Source of the DNA: Branchinecta lynchi | Lineage: Eukaryota > Arthropoda > Branchiopoda > Anostraca > Branchinectidae | DNA: 64,000 nt | Direction of reading: 5' to 3' | NCBI GenBank assembly: GCA_023053575.1 | Contig: JAKZAP010000004.1 | Coordinates: 24,853,252-24,917,251 of the forward strand | Part shown: positions 43,701 to 58,300 of the stretch, piece after piece | Layout: every line of letters begins with the position of its first letter | Numbering within the stretch: the first letter of the stretch is position 1 | Notes under the pieces: generated by a model | What the model was told of the DNA's origin: nothing | Database searches by the model: none | The model's input: only the letters and a program-made list of their open reading frames with translations | Position numbers and translations under genes: made by a program

Positions 43701-46700
43701 ATATACCTGCGAAGGATTGAACAAACAGACTGAGGCACAGACCGTTGTTCTCGTGAACATTACTGTTTATTCAGACCACGGCCGAGTGTTCTTGGACTGC
43801 ACCGATATTTTGAGAAAGTGGCAGTACTTACTTCTTGATTGGAATGAAAGTAAACCACAGGTTTGCGTGGACGCAACAGTGAACAAAGAATCTACGTGGC
43901 AGTAGGACACGAACATAAAAGAAATGGATGTTAGCAGTCTGATTTTCAGCTGAAAATCGGGGTTAGTGAAACGTCCTTGAAAATCACTTACGCCAGTCGT
44001 TAGAGCTTGCATTATGCAAGTGAACTTCAACAAGGCCGACCTGCAGTCCGCGGTTGTTTCGGGTGCGTCTGAAAAACAAACAAAAGCTAGTTGCAATCTT
44101 AGTTTTATTTTCCTGAGTCATCTGTCAAGCGAAAACTTCTTTTATTATGACGACAGTTCTGTTGAAACCTTTCGTACTCTGAGACTTCTTGGAAGAAGAA
44201 ACAAATCATTTTTTTTTTTTTTTAGTTTTCAGAGTTTGGGTAGATCGAAAGCACAAATTGCCAAATCATATTCCGTTCCAAATTTGAATTGAAGATTTTT
44301 CAGCAACAGGTTACTGGAAAGGCAGTGTAAGTTTAAAAGTGCGAACACACGATCTGGGCCGGGCATTCCCGGTCTGGAATTCCTGACCGGATTTTCGCCA
44401 CCATCATCACTTCCATATAGAAAATTTGAAATGTTTCCAACTTTTCTATATGGAAGTGATGATGGCGCGGAAAATCCGGACAAGATAAAATCAGGCCAGG
44501 CTTTAGCCCCGACACAGTTCTCCCGTTCTTGAACAAGAAAAGTCTTTACGTCGTTGGCTGTCATACTGTCATTGGAAAAATACTGCGGACAATATATATA
44601 TATATATATATTGCGGATTCTCATTGGTTTCCAGGGAGAATTTGGCAGGTGTTCATTCTGGCGTAGTAAGTTCGTGGTTCGTTATACTCACCCAACTTGA
44701 CAAGGATAATGGGTTAGGTGTCATTTATGGCAGAAAACCCAGTTCCCTAGCAGGGTATCTAAGCTTAGAGACTGTTCTTCAAGAAACACCATCTGAGGTC
44801 TGATAAATAACCTGATCCAGATTCTTCTTACTCAAATCTTACAACTTTCACTGCCATTGGGAAACAGTTCGAGTTATGAGCCTGCCGTTCGTTGATTTTT
44901 CAACTTCTTTACACTAGTGTGTATGTTTAGTAGTTTAGGTGTTTTCCTGATGTTGTATGCCTTTAAAGGAATAGAAAACTTGACTCAAACTTGACTCGGG
45001 GAGCTAGCTGGCATATCAAAAATGTACCCTGAGTCGATATTGAGAGTGAGAAAAATTCTCGTTACGACCATTGCAGTTTCCGGACAGTTTCCGACAATTC
45101 GACTTTTGAGTTAGTAGAAAAAAAAGCAAAAGGTTTGTGTGCCGGTTTTAGGAATCGAACGCACGACCTCTTGACTACTATCCTAATACTATGGCCGAAA
45201 CACGGCCAAAGGCGAACTTTTACAGTACATAAGTGCATAATTACAGTGCATAAGGCAAGGGCCTGCCAGCTAGCTTTAGCAACACTAAGGAGGGGGTTCG
45301 AGATAACAAAGAAAGGGGGTCCTGTCGACAATAAGTCCCTGTATCTTTATCTAAGCCCCCCAGGTCGGTTTGATGGCCGAAAGTTACGTAGTCAAGTTTT
45401 ATGTGCCTTTAACTGATGCGAATAGAATAATCAAAATCGCGAATACTTACTAAGATTTGTTGTGCTGTTGCTCATGTTTGCCAGTAGCTGTGCAAGCGTC
45501 GAGTTTCTGTGTGAACGTAAGCACTGTGTATATTGGTTTACTGCCATTTTCCTTGCACCCTCTGGAAGTGACGACTTATTGATGATGTCCAGATGAAGAG
45601 TGGAACCGTTTAACGAATTGGCATTATCCTGCAAGATTTTGCTTGAATGGCTCAGTGTCCCCCTAATACCAGTGATACCAGTCTTCCCACTCGGAAATTT
45701 TCAAAATCATGAGCAACAGTCGATAAATAATGAGTTACACATGAGATTTGTACAAGAAAATCGCGAGAAAAATAATGAGATTTTGTGGTGAAAATAGAAA
45801 AACAAAAAAGTTTTCAAAACCATCTATAATCAGGTCATCATTTTAGGTTCCAGAAGATCCCTGTCACCCAATGAAATACAAAGCTATATAAACCCTAGTG
45901 AAAGCTACCCGACGACTCTTATGAAAACCATAGATAGAAAAAAATCTAAAATTCAATATATATAAAAAAGATGAGGAATCCTGAAAATCATGAGTTTATC
46001 ATGAGACCATGAGGTTGAAAAAAAAACATGAGATCTCATGTGAAATCATGAGAAGTGGAAACACTGCCTAATACGTTACCTCTGATTGGTTTGTGTGGTA
46101 CGTATCTCTGAATGAATCATTCACAAAAGAAGCGAGAGTTGGCCGGCGGGGCTCAGTTCTGAAAAGCCTTCCGACGGGAAGGCAAGATTTGGCTAGAGAG
46201 TGCAAAAGCATGGAAACAACTGTGGTGAAAATCGAGTAAAGGTTAACTCGTGATGGCACTTGCTCTGAAAAGGAAAATAATGGGATAGTGGTCAGGTTTC
46301 AGTTATGCTTTAAGTAATTAAACAATCGTGATGGTTCGAAAGTTTCATAAAGGAGTTTCCATTTATTTTTGTCGAAACCACCTGAGACTCGCGGTTCGCA
46401 TATTCGGTTTCCCCCTCTTATAACACGAATCCCAGTCCAAGCGGCCAGCTAGATCGTCATGTCAGGGACAATGTTCGGAGGAAGAGAGAAATGCCTAGTT
46501 CCCTGGAATGTAAAAAAGGTGTGGTAATGGTATCAGCATCAGCCGATGCAGGCTTAAGTGGCGATGCTGACCTCCGCCCTCAGCCAGGAATATATGCACT
46601 ATTCGTTGAATTGAATTTTTATTGTTTTAGTTTTTATTATTCTCAAGCTTTTTTTTCCTTTTTTTTCTTATAAATATTTCCTTTGTCTGTATAAACGCAA

Positions 46701-49700
46701 AATAATTTCTAAGTAGCCTAAATATCTCATTTTCCGTTAAAGGCAAGCATTTTCTAACTAAACATCTCGCTTTTCCAAAACATAAATATATTTTAGTCAA
46801 GTCAATAGAATTCGAAGTTGTCCACTTTTGACGCCTTTGTAATCGGGCTGCAACATGATTTTCGCTGTGAATAGTTCAAAAATTGCGACCTTAGTACGCC
46901 GAAGACGTCGTCGTCTTATAGATAATGTGTTTGTTCACGTATACTTACAGAAAGTAGTTTCCTGATGAAGCATCTGGGGATGCAGGTCTGAAAAAAAGGA
47001 CACGTTATCTATCTAGCTTAAACCACGGTAATACAGAAATCATAGCTAGATAGCCTACTGCGAAAAGGGGTTCTGCCGCAACACAGAGCTTCGCTGCTTA
47101 CTATATATTAGTGGGTCACATGAAATCAGAAGGAAAAGCATGAGTAAAGAGAGGTGGTATTAAAAGTGGGCAGGGGTAAACTACACCGATAATCGCAAAA
47201 AGGAGGGAAACCTGTTTTTCTTCCTGTTTGTTAAAACCAGGCTTCACCTTCCAGATTCCCAGACGTCCAGGGCTTCCGCATAGTCAAACCAACCCTTCCA
47301 GATTTTCATGATAATGATGACAGCTACATTTGCTATTCTTCAACATTTCATAGAGGTCCCTTTACATTTCAAATATCTCTTGCATCCCAGTCTCGACTGT
47401 CAATCACTTTCCCTTTTCTTCCTTCATTTGCATAGTTGTGTCTCTCGAACTCTATGGCACCTTCCAGACATCCGGAATCTGGGGAATCCAGGCTTCACCT
47501 TCCAGATTCCCAGACGTCCAGGGCTTCCGCATAGTCAAACCAACCCTTCCAGATTTTCATGATAATGATGACAGCTACATTTGCTAATCTTCAACATTTC
47601 ATAAAGGTCCCTTTACATTTCAAATATCTCTTGCATCCCAGTCACGACAGTCAATCACTTTCCCTTTTCTTCCTTCATTTGCATAGTTGTGTCTCTCGAA
47701 CTCTATGGCACCTTCCAGACATCCGGAATCTGGGATGTCAAACACCCGGACTCCCAGACGTTTGTGGCCTGGTTTCACCTTCCAGACCCGTCTCGACGAA
47801 ACGGCTGTCTGGAATCCGGAAGAAAATCTGGAGGTGAAGCCTGGCTTTTAGTCTCTGCTTTATGCATCACCGAACGAAGGATACGTTCTGTCCTCTGTTC
47901 CACCTTTCCTTCCTCTTCCCCTTTTTGCTTTGCCACTGCGCCCCACTTTGACTGAAGTTATTGATAATTTTTCGAGAACACAATACAGGATCCTAAATGG
48001 GCTATCGATCAGTAATTAGTTGGCACAATTAAGTCCCCGGGGATTCGCTAAAACTGGCAGTTTCACGAATCCCGAACTTCGGTCCATTTTCAACTAAATT
48101 ACACCGAATCCGAAAATCATTACATAATTATTCGGTGTAACGACCTCTGGACTCGGTAATCATTCCAAATCCCGAATATCACTTCACAATCGCTCGGTAT
48201 CCACTTATCCCGAATCCCGAACTTTGGTCCATGCTTTTTTGGTAAAGTTTCCGAGAATTAGTAACTATGACCTAGTCAATTCGTCTCCTTTTGTTAGTCC
48301 CGAACTGCAAGGGCGTTTCAGAGGGGCCCATGTTACACAAAAAAATTTCAAATACTAAAATTTATATTTGTTGAATTTTGCAGAAAAAACTGCGAATTAA
48401 AAAAATTCGCAGGTGGAGCTCGGTTTAATTTGGTCTTGGTACAGTAATTAGAAGCTGCAGCTCGAATCGCGCTAGTAGCCGTCTAATCAGCTTTCGTGCT
48501 GCCCTCAAGTGTTACTATTTGTTACTATTTCTAATCTTTTTGTATTTTAAGTTAACTCTCGAATCGTCAGTTTCTAGGATTTGGCACAAATTTTTGCTCT
48601 TTATCCCCCCAACGAAAATGCATTAGCGACGCCCTGTTGTCAATGGATTTTTTTTTTGAAAGCTCACATTGACAAAAACATTTACCTGTTTACCGAGAGC
48701 TCGGTCTCGGATCATACATTGCGCCCAGACTCCCCTGTTAGTTGACATCCGTTCAGTCGTGCAGGATGAGTGGTTCATCCTTCTCAATGTCAATATCCAT
48801 TTACCGCTTATTTGGTCCTCAAGAAAGGAGTTATTTCTTCCGTCTGTTCCTGGAAAGAGATATTAGTCAACATTCGGTGATTTAAATTCGTGACCTGGTG
48901 AATTTGAATGAAATTTGAAGGAGTAGAAAGCAACTTTGAAAAGACCCGGCTTGCCTGTATTTTTTTTTTTTTTAAGTCTCGTAGTATCTTTCTGCTCTCC
49001 AGTCGAATATGAATTGGCCAGGTGACTACGCTTCCACTTGCCCTCGGTGACGCCAACGGTCTTATCAACTTATTTTTTTTTTTTTTTTTCTCAACTTAAA
49101 CACATGACCGGCCTATCTATTTAGCGTCACATACACTTTCCTCTATCTCGACGTTTATTTTTTAATTTCTTAATTATTTATAATCTTTACACTTCCATCC
49201 TATAGCTGAAAACATCCGTGACGCGTTTGTAATCTTTGAGAAACCCAGAAGTCACGTATGTTAGAATATTTGGAATAGACACTGTACATGCTTGTGCTTT
49301 AAGGTGCACAGTTTTCAGACACAAAATCTACCTTTCGAGAAGGGGGATGCCTGTCATCGAAAAAGTGTTACTGAATTCACATAGGCTACAAGAGAAAAAT
49401 ACTTACCGCCCATGATTGTAACAATAATGCGATACAAAAAAATAGGCCATTGACCTCTGAAGAAGTAATGATACGACGAAATCTTGTTGACCGATGTTCA
49501 GCCACAAAGCTTAAAACCAGTAAGAAAATATTAACCGACCAATATAATAATAATAATAAATAATAAATAAAAGAATGAAAGAAGCAAAAAATAGCGCCCT
49601 AGTTCAGTGGCTGCTTCGGAATAACCGTCCTGAAGGAATAGGGTGCAGCCTGGAAGAATTAAGAAATGAAGGATAGGAAGTTTTACTTACGGTTACTTAA

Positions 49701-52700
49701 ACGGCTGGGCATAGGCGGCCTGCCAGAGGACGGAAAAGTCTCTTGCTCACATTCAGAAATTATTTTCTGATGCTCGGGAGCGAAGCAGGAGAGCTGGAAT
49801 ATATTCTGAATTATTTGTTTGTAGCTGAACCGGATAGTTTTAAACGACTGCAATGACTGTTAAGCACACCCTTGAAGAATTCCCTTCAAGCTCATAGCCT
49901 ATAGGTCAGCGTATACGAGGCGTTTGTGAAATAACATACAAACAGAACAAGTCATTCAAGGCCCAGTGCTAGCAATTGTGCATTTGCACTAATTTTCTTT
50001 AGTCCCCTCGCTTAGCCTCAACCAAAGACTCTCGTTGTTAGGTTTGTGTCCCTTAGTTTGCCAAGAGTGGTTACAAAATCATTCCAATTTATTAAAAAGA
50101 CGATGAACACAAAATATTGAGTCGCGAATACAACATATTTACAATTGACCCCGGGGCCAGCGATCGGCATGTAGCCAGATCGCTTGCCGATCCGCGACTG
50201 AAACAAACCAAAATGAATTACACTCAGTGCTTCCACTTGCTCCACTTCTAAAATTCTGCCGGAAACCCCAAAAATCCTGAAAAATCCTGCTCGGAAAGTC
50301 CACAAATCCTGCACAGAAATCCTGCCGAAAAAAAAACAAACAAAAAAACATGTCAGTACTAGCTAAAGGGATAGCTGTTTAGACTACATATAGCTGGAGG
50401 ATTTGAGCAAAGGCAGCTTCATTTTTTGTCTCTATCGTTTGGGAGGACTAGAACATTTTGCCGTCGGCTAAATACCGCAAATACCAACACTATCATTAAA
50501 GAGGGCGTCACTAGACAGGACTTGACAATGTACAGACAACAGGCGCCAGGGCAACGACTGTACGTACCCAGGACAAATTATGCTATGCGCCGCAGGCAAA
50601 CTTTTTTAAATGCGCTTTTTTTTTTGACAAAATTTAACTTAAATTTTGACTTTTAGTGGGGTTCAAACTCCACAAATATTCCACAAACACTGACGATCAA
50701 AGTGTAATTTGCTATCCGAAATGAAAATACGATCAGACGATTCAAACGGAAGACATAAATCGCATTTCTTCGTTTTTGAATAAAAAGAAGTTTGGTTTTA
50801 GATGTTCAAAGCTGGATAAAACAGAAGGTCGAACGTAGTCATATAGCGAAATTACACTGACTAGTCAGTCGACAATAATGAGTCACGACGGCGAGCGCGA
50901 GGGGTTAGTACCTTCTGCAAATCGCAAGACAGACAAAGGTTATGCTAGGCACAATACTCGTTATTGCAGAGTTTCTGTCCTAGCCTGTATTGCAATCCGT
51001 TACGTCTGTAAACATTCAGCAAAATAAATTCATGTAAACAGGTTTCGAGCCCGCCTTCCAGACTGAGACTAAACGCCCATGCTCCAGAATAACGTAGCAA
51101 AGGCTTTATTTGTGTTGTAACTTCAGTGTAATGCATAGACCTGGCAGTTTACATATGTTAAGTACGTAGTTCAGTTCATAGCTACTTACCCCCCGTCGAT
51201 CTTTAACAGCGAGGGAGGAGCGATTGCCTAGAAGAAAAGTTTATCATCTTGCAGGTTCGGTGTCACTTGCAGCCGTCTTGGTCACTTAGCAGACACCATT
51301 GAATGTCAAATGGAATACCATTGGTACCATTATCCATCATAATTATCGCACTCTTGGTTGTGAAAGCCCGGTTAAGTCATTCGCTCCCGAGAATTTTGGC
51401 CTGTAATACGCCCCTCATAAAATTCCTCTCAGATTAGTTCTTTTTTGGCCGCTACGTGCGCTATCGTAAACAAACAATGACACGTTACTTCCTGGTGTAA
51501 GATTATCCAGGTTTGTTTTGCTATTTTCAATTCCTGTTAGGCCTAACCATGTTTAAAACTGTTTAAAATGCCTCTGCCTCTCTTTTTGCTTTACCGAATT
51601 CTGTTCTGTCAAGCTTAATCAAGTTTGTCCCTGGCTTCCCACCGAGGGGTTACTCACTCTCCGGCACCCGGTGTACACTCATTCCCGGCACCTCCCGGCA
51701 GCAATGCACTTTTATTAAACTTTTTGATTTTTAAACACCGACTATTAAATTGGATGGTACCTTCCGGCACCTCCCGGCACCGGCACCCGGTGTACACGGG
51801 TTTAGGGAATGAGTAACCCCTCTCTTCCGACTTCAGTGCTGAGTGCTGGCTGACTTTTCTACGGGGCTAATACGCAACTCGATATGAAGCGAAAGCTAAA
51901 TCGCTTATTCACCTGTCAGATAACTTATACCAAGATCTCACGTGTGATTGTTATTGTTCCTCTAGCGCGTCTGGCGGCAATTCGTCATCGAATTTTATGA
52001 GGGACGTATTATCTCAAGCGTGGAGATATTTAGTCCCGCGTCATAAGGATAATCAAAACGCGCGCAAAACTTCTCTTCGTCTGTCCTCTTAGCACCCGCC
52101 ACCCAAATCTTTAAGGTTTAAGTATGTAAATACTCCATCAGTGCAATCGAAACTTACGATCGAAGTTCGAATTTTTAGACATGGCCTGATCAAAACCCTT
52201 GCCGAGAACGGCCAAAAATCACGAAACAGAAATCTACCTGAGCAGTTGTCACCATAAAGCTACGGTTTACTGACACGCACTTCGGCTACTACCAACCAAG
52301 AGATGGCCGTCAGTAAACACGAATGACAAAAACACGACTGAGCGAGGCATTGCAAGCTTCGCAAATCTATTAGGTACGGTAGAAAAGTATTGAGAAGAAA
52401 GGTTTCGTCGTAGCCTGCAATATCTGAATTTATCGATCATATGAGAGAGAGAGAGAGAGAGATCGGTATATTTAGAAACTATCATAGCATAACTAATTCC
52501 CTGCCCTCGCTAACCTTGGTAGCGTTCCAGTGAAGTTATTAAAAGTTCCGATGATAAGAAGAGCTGCGAGCGCCGAATTGTGGTAGTTATCACGCTCTCT
52601 GGAACGAAAATAATAACCTACCGAACATGCGTCATCAGTATCACTCTTACGGGAGTTCCTGCAGAACCGATAGTTATTGTGTTGCGAGACCAACACTTTG

Positions 52701-55290
52701 TTTTTTTCCTCGTTTTGATGGCACTTGCCCTTCGATCAAGTGCCATATAGCGATCGTAATTCCTGTCCGTCCGTCGGTCGGTCCTGGTTTTGCTAGTTCT
52801 GGCACTTCCACTTAAGCTAGGACGGTGAAACTTGGCAGGCATATTAGGTACCCCAAATGTTTAAGTTGGAAATAGTCACTTCCCCGATACGAGCATCGTG
52901 GGAGGAGTGGAGGGAAGGGGAATCCGGAATCTTGAGGTATTATAACTCTTGAATGGGTCATCGGATCTTAATGAAACTTGGTATTTGGAAAGACCTCGTG
53001 TCTCAGGCGATCACATAAAATCCGGACCGGATACGGTGACTTCGGAGGGAGTTGGAGAGGGTAACCGGAAGTCTTGGGAAACGCTCAGAGTGGACGGATC
53101 AGGATGAAACTTGGTGGGAAGAGCAAGCACAAGTCCTAGATACATCATTGACATAACCGGATCGGATTCGAGCACAATGGGGGAGGGGAGTTGGGGGGGG
53201 GTCCGGATTTCTGAAACGGATGGAGTGATTTGAATCAAACTTGGAAACAGAGACCATTGTCTGAGAAGACATGTTTTAAGGTTCTGACCGGATCTGAACA
53301 CGTTGAGGGGGGGGGGGGGGGTCTCGTAAAAAGCTTCGACCTGAGTGAAACTTGAAATTGATTGAGTACGAGAAAAATAATCTGTGGCTGAACCAGGTTT
53401 GGCCCTGGTACGGAAGTTTGGGGGTGAGACGTACCGGCAATAGTACAGCACTCCCAGGAATCAAACTAGTATGGTGAAACATTTGCCCTAGATTATCCGA
53501 GTCGATGCCGGAAATGCTCAGGCTCGCGTGAACTTAGATCCTAGGGGGGTTGAAGGTGGGATTTTATGACATTCTCATCTACTTTCTTGTACCACCTACT
53601 CGTAACAAGTGCCATTTGAGCTCGTAGCTCTTATTTTTTTGCCCTGGCACCACTTTCAGAATGAAGATGGACTAAAACCTATAAGTGTTAAATATATCTT
53701 CTATGAGTGACAAACAGAAAAATCTACGGAAACAACAAGACCTAAGGTTTTGATGGGATCCCAAAAATGTAGTATTTATCCAGACACCTGGATCTTGTCG
53801 TCTCCAACTCACCTGAGAAAACCAAGTTCAGATATACCTCTATCAGCCATATCTATTTTGATGATACTGACCGAAACTTCCTACTTTACTTCTACCAAAT
53901 TTCCGGATTCGGCCGAATTCCGAGCGAACTACTTGTCCAGCAAAAAAAGAAAACTCAGAAACGAATTCAGCATATCTCCTTATATCTATAATGGACATCT
54001 AGTCAACTTCAAATAAAACTTTAACTGACAAAAAAATTTCAGGTTTCAACCGGATTCCGGACGAATTTTATGTCCGGGTGAAAAATGATTGTCATATACA
54101 GACCCAGCGTCTCCTTAGCCCTAAATCTGTCATCTAATCAACTTCAAATAAAACTTTTGCTTTTAACGAATTTTCCGGTCTTGGCCGGATTCCGTGCGAA
54201 CTATTTGTCCGGGTAGAAAATGCTTTTCATACAAGTGTTCAGCATGCTTTCTTACTCTTAAATCTGTCATCTAACCAACTACAAATAACACTTTTAATTT
54301 TAACCAGCTTTCCAGTTTTTGCCGGATTCCGGACGAACGACTTGTCCGGCAAGTAAAATGGTTTTCATCATCGTGTTTGCATGTCTTCTTACCCCTAATC
54401 CAAACATCTAATAAACTTCAAATAAAACTTTTACTTGTAACCAACTTTCCGGTTTTTGCCGGATCCCGGACGAACTACTTGTCCGGTGAGAAAATGGTTT
54501 TCATCATCGTGTTCAACATGTGTTCTTTACCCCTATATTGACCATTTAATTAACTTCAAATAAAACTTTTACTTTTAACCAACTTTCTGGTTTTTGCCGG
54601 ATTCCGGGCGAACTACTTGTCAGACGAGAAAATATTTTCCATAGTCGTGTTCAGCATGTCTTCTTACCTCATAATCGGCTATCACATTAGCTGTTAAAAA
54701 ATATTTTGTTTGTCCCTTAATTTGAACCCCCACCCCTAAACGGAGGACTACAGAGCCCATCTACGAACTTGACCTTACACTTGACCTAAAGAATCTTGAC
54801 ACCAAGTTTCATCAAAATATCTCATTCCGTTCGAGAGTTATCAACATAAAGAAGAGATTGAATCACTGCAAATCAGAGCGTGCCGCATTATGCTAGGGCA
54901 GAAATACAATGGTTACGAAGCTTCCCTCCTCCTATTAAGACTTGAGCCACTCCATGTCCGCCGGGAAAACTTAATTTTACGTTTTGGCCGATCAATCCTT
55001 GCCAGTGAAAAACACAGAGATATTCTGCCTGATCTAGCACCGGTGACAGGACGGACACGGCATCAAAATCTCCTTGTGCCAGTTAAATGTCGCACAAACC
55101 GGTATTCAAATTCCTTTGTACCATATTTCACTGAGAAGATTAACAAAAAACAAGTGAATTCTAAGTGATTTATTTTCTTTTATGTAACAATTGTATATAT
55201 TCAAGTATTTTACTCAGTTATTCAAGTATTTAAATGTAATGGTCGACGTATTTAGTGCCATGTCGGCGCTACGAGTTAGATCAATAAACA

Positions 55291-55342
<52 letters not shown>

Positions 55343-58300
55343 GTGCTGACAGACGGACGGACGGACAGACGGACAACTTTTGCGATGTCATAGGTATCCC
55401 TCCACTTACGTTTTTGGATCCCAAAAAGTGGCTTTTTCCCACGGATCCGAAAGTGCTGCCATCTATTGTTTCTATCCATTTCTGTTGGCGATTTCAGCTG
55501 AGTTTATCATTCGTTTTTTTTGCACTTGGGATTGCGGTAGAGAAATGGTATCAGATATGCCTTTTAAAATTTGTCGATCTATAATCGTGGGGGAGTGGAG
55601 GGAGGGGAATCCGGAATATTGAGTCATGCGTAACTGTGGAATGGGTGATTGGATTCGAGTGAAATTTAAGAATTGAACAGAGGACATTTCTTTGGTGATC
55701 TTTTTCATATCCGGACCGGATCCGGCAACTATTGGGGGGGGGGGATACATGACCCGCGTAGAATGTAGAGATCGGGATAGAACTTAGTGGGAAGAACAAA
55801 CACCTGCTCTAGGTAAATCATTTACTGAATTGGATTGGCTCTGGGCACCGTGGGGAGGGGGGGGGGGGGGGTGGAGAAATCTCGAAAAACGGTTAGAATG
55901 GAGGGATCGGAGTGAAACTTGCTGGGAAGAACAAACATCTGCTCCACGTGAATCTTTTACACAATTTGACTGGATCCGGACACTTGGGGGGGGGGGGGAG
56001 GTCCCGGAATTCCGGTTTTTAGGGATTTTCACGACTAAACTTGGCAGGCATATCGCATATCAGGGACCTATAAACTGACTTGGAATAACAAAAAAAATCG
56101 TCGATATGATAATCTTGGGGGGGGGGGTGAGGCAGGGGAATCCGGAATAATGAGTCATGTGTAACTTTGGAACGGGTGATCGGGTTCGAGTGAAATTTAA
56201 TAATTGAACAGAGGACATATCTCTCAGGTGATCTTTTTCATTTCCGGACCGAATCCGACAATTATTGGGGGGTTGGGGGGGGGGAATACTAGACGCTAAG
56301 ACTCGTGTGATCGGGATCGAACTTTGTGGGAAGAATAAACAGAAGCTCTGGATTAATCATTTACAGAACCGGATTGGCTCCAGGCATTGTGGGTGGAGTT
56401 GGAGGGGGGGGGGGTCTGGGATTCCGGTGATCACGAGTTAAGGTATTGCCAGATGTGCTAGGACGATGAAACTTCTCTGGAATATTAGAGATTCAACAAA
56501 ATGTGCTTAGAAATTGCTACTTCCCAAATCCGACTATTCCTTAAAGTAACAATCTTGGCCGCAAAGTAAGAAAAATACTTTTAAGCAATATATACATTTT
56601 CATGATGCCCATCAGCTCATTATCATTTTTGCCTCAAGGGTTTTGCTTACAAATGAAGTTTTAGCTCCCTTAGAGTGCGCATCTCAACCGCAAAGTCGAA
56701 ACTTACTTTTAATCAATTAAAACATCTTAACCCATGCAAGTGCCATATGAGCTTACAGCTCTTGTTGGTGTATTCGATTGTAAGAACAATTTGGTTCCCA
56801 ATGGTAAGATATGAAGGGACTTGTAAGTAATAATCGGCTGTTATGCTACAATCATCTTCAGCGATGAGGGTTTGCAACTTTTGCTAGCTGGTGTACCCAT
56901 TATTTGTTTTTGGTGAACTTGATGTCTATCACGGGAGAGGGACTTGTAAGTAGGAATTGGTTCACGAGGGGCTGGAAATTTTTGCAAATGGGTGCACATC
57001 GTATTTGATTTCTATAAATCTGACGGTAAGAAAGTTTGTGTCGATGGTCTATCTCTGTAGCCTAGGATTAACTGTTTACGCAACGGATACAAACGAAAAT
57101 GTAAAACAATGAGGTAGTTTCATAATAATTAGTAGTGTCATCTGTGGTATAATCCTGAAAAGTTACGGATAGCTTTATAATACCAACTAGATTATGTAAG
57201 ATATTGTTCCAAGTTTTCATCCGTCACGATGTCTACGATTGAAAAGTATAAAGTTCAACTGACTGCAAAGTCAATTTAGTCCCTTCTTCCGATATTCTTT
57301 TGTTGTTGTTTTTACAGCGCTGAACAATAGCTTTTGATCATGATGATTCTTTTTAGAACATATCGTTTTAAAAGCTTCGATAAGGTGACAACTTCAGCAT
57401 TTAACCAACAGCGAAGAAACAAAACCGCAACACTTTAGTCGGCGAAGCCGGACAAAGGTTGCCGCAACAATTCGCGTTGCCCAGGCAACGTAGGTCTAGT
57501 TTAATTCTGAAAAATTACGGATAGCTTTATAATATCAACTAGATTATATAAGATATTGTTCCAAGTTTTATTTCGTCACGATGTCTACGATTGAAAAGGA
57601 TAAAGTTCAGCTGACTGCAAAGTCAATTTAGTCCCTTCTTCCGAAATTCTTTTGTTGTTGTTTTTACACTGCTGAAGAATATAGCTCTTGATCATGTAAT
57701 TATTCTTTTTAGAACATACCGTTTTAAAAGCTTCCATAAGTTGACAACTTCAGCATTAACCGACAGCGAAGAAACAAAACCAAAGCTCTCGTAACACTTT
57801 AGTCGGCCAAGCCGGATAAAGGTTGCCGTAACACTTTAGTGGGCGAAGCCGGACAAAGTTTGCCGCAACACTTTAGTCGGCTAAGCCGGACAAAGGTTGC
57901 CGCTACACTTCACGTTGCCTAGGCAACGTAGGTCTAGTTATCACTTATGATGCTCGCTACCATCAGAAGTAAATTGTCACGATCGTAACAGTCGTGGAAC
58001 GGAAATAATAAGTGGGATGAGCCAATTGACTTATTACTGCGGGCTCATGGAACGGCAATAGTAACAAGAATAGAACGAACGATCGTTAAATCGGTCGCCG
58101 GAACGCTACCCTCGTTTGCAACATGTTTGCCCTGCTGCGTGGAAATAGATTCTTACCTTCTTGCGGGAGTGCATAAGCTTCACTGAATTGATTGCTGATG
58201 TACTGCTTCCAGTTACTAAACATCATACCCATGCTCATTATTGAGTTTCTTGCTGCATCCCGCAGCTGGTCCAAGTTGAACGGGCCAGTCTGATTGACCA

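Larger units (their letters stand above)
53738..55426 (+). mobile_element. Family Z copy 2
   Basis: Starts AAGACCTAAGGTTTTGATGG with GATCCC and ends GTCATAGGTATCCCTCCACT with TACGTTTTTGGATCCC. About five internal units of about 136 bp begin CAACTTCAAATAAAACTT at 54002, 54139, 54275, 54411 and 54551. A LINE fragment is inserted near its right end. Confidence 0.65.
52677..57505 (+). mobile_element. Family Y copy 3, broken by nested insertions
   Basis: Family Y pieces appear in order at 52677-52717, 53637-53738, about 55427-55560 and 56769-57505. The three intervals between them are filled by family X copy E, family Z copy 2 and family X copy F. A second copy of the Y 3' part follows to 57940. 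Confidence 0.7.

Noticed and set aside
45140..45215. tRNA-like segment (minus strand GTGCGTTCGATTCC, a B-box look-alike)
   Set aside because: There is no convincing A box at the right distance and no cloverleaf; perhaps an old tRNA-derived SINE piece.
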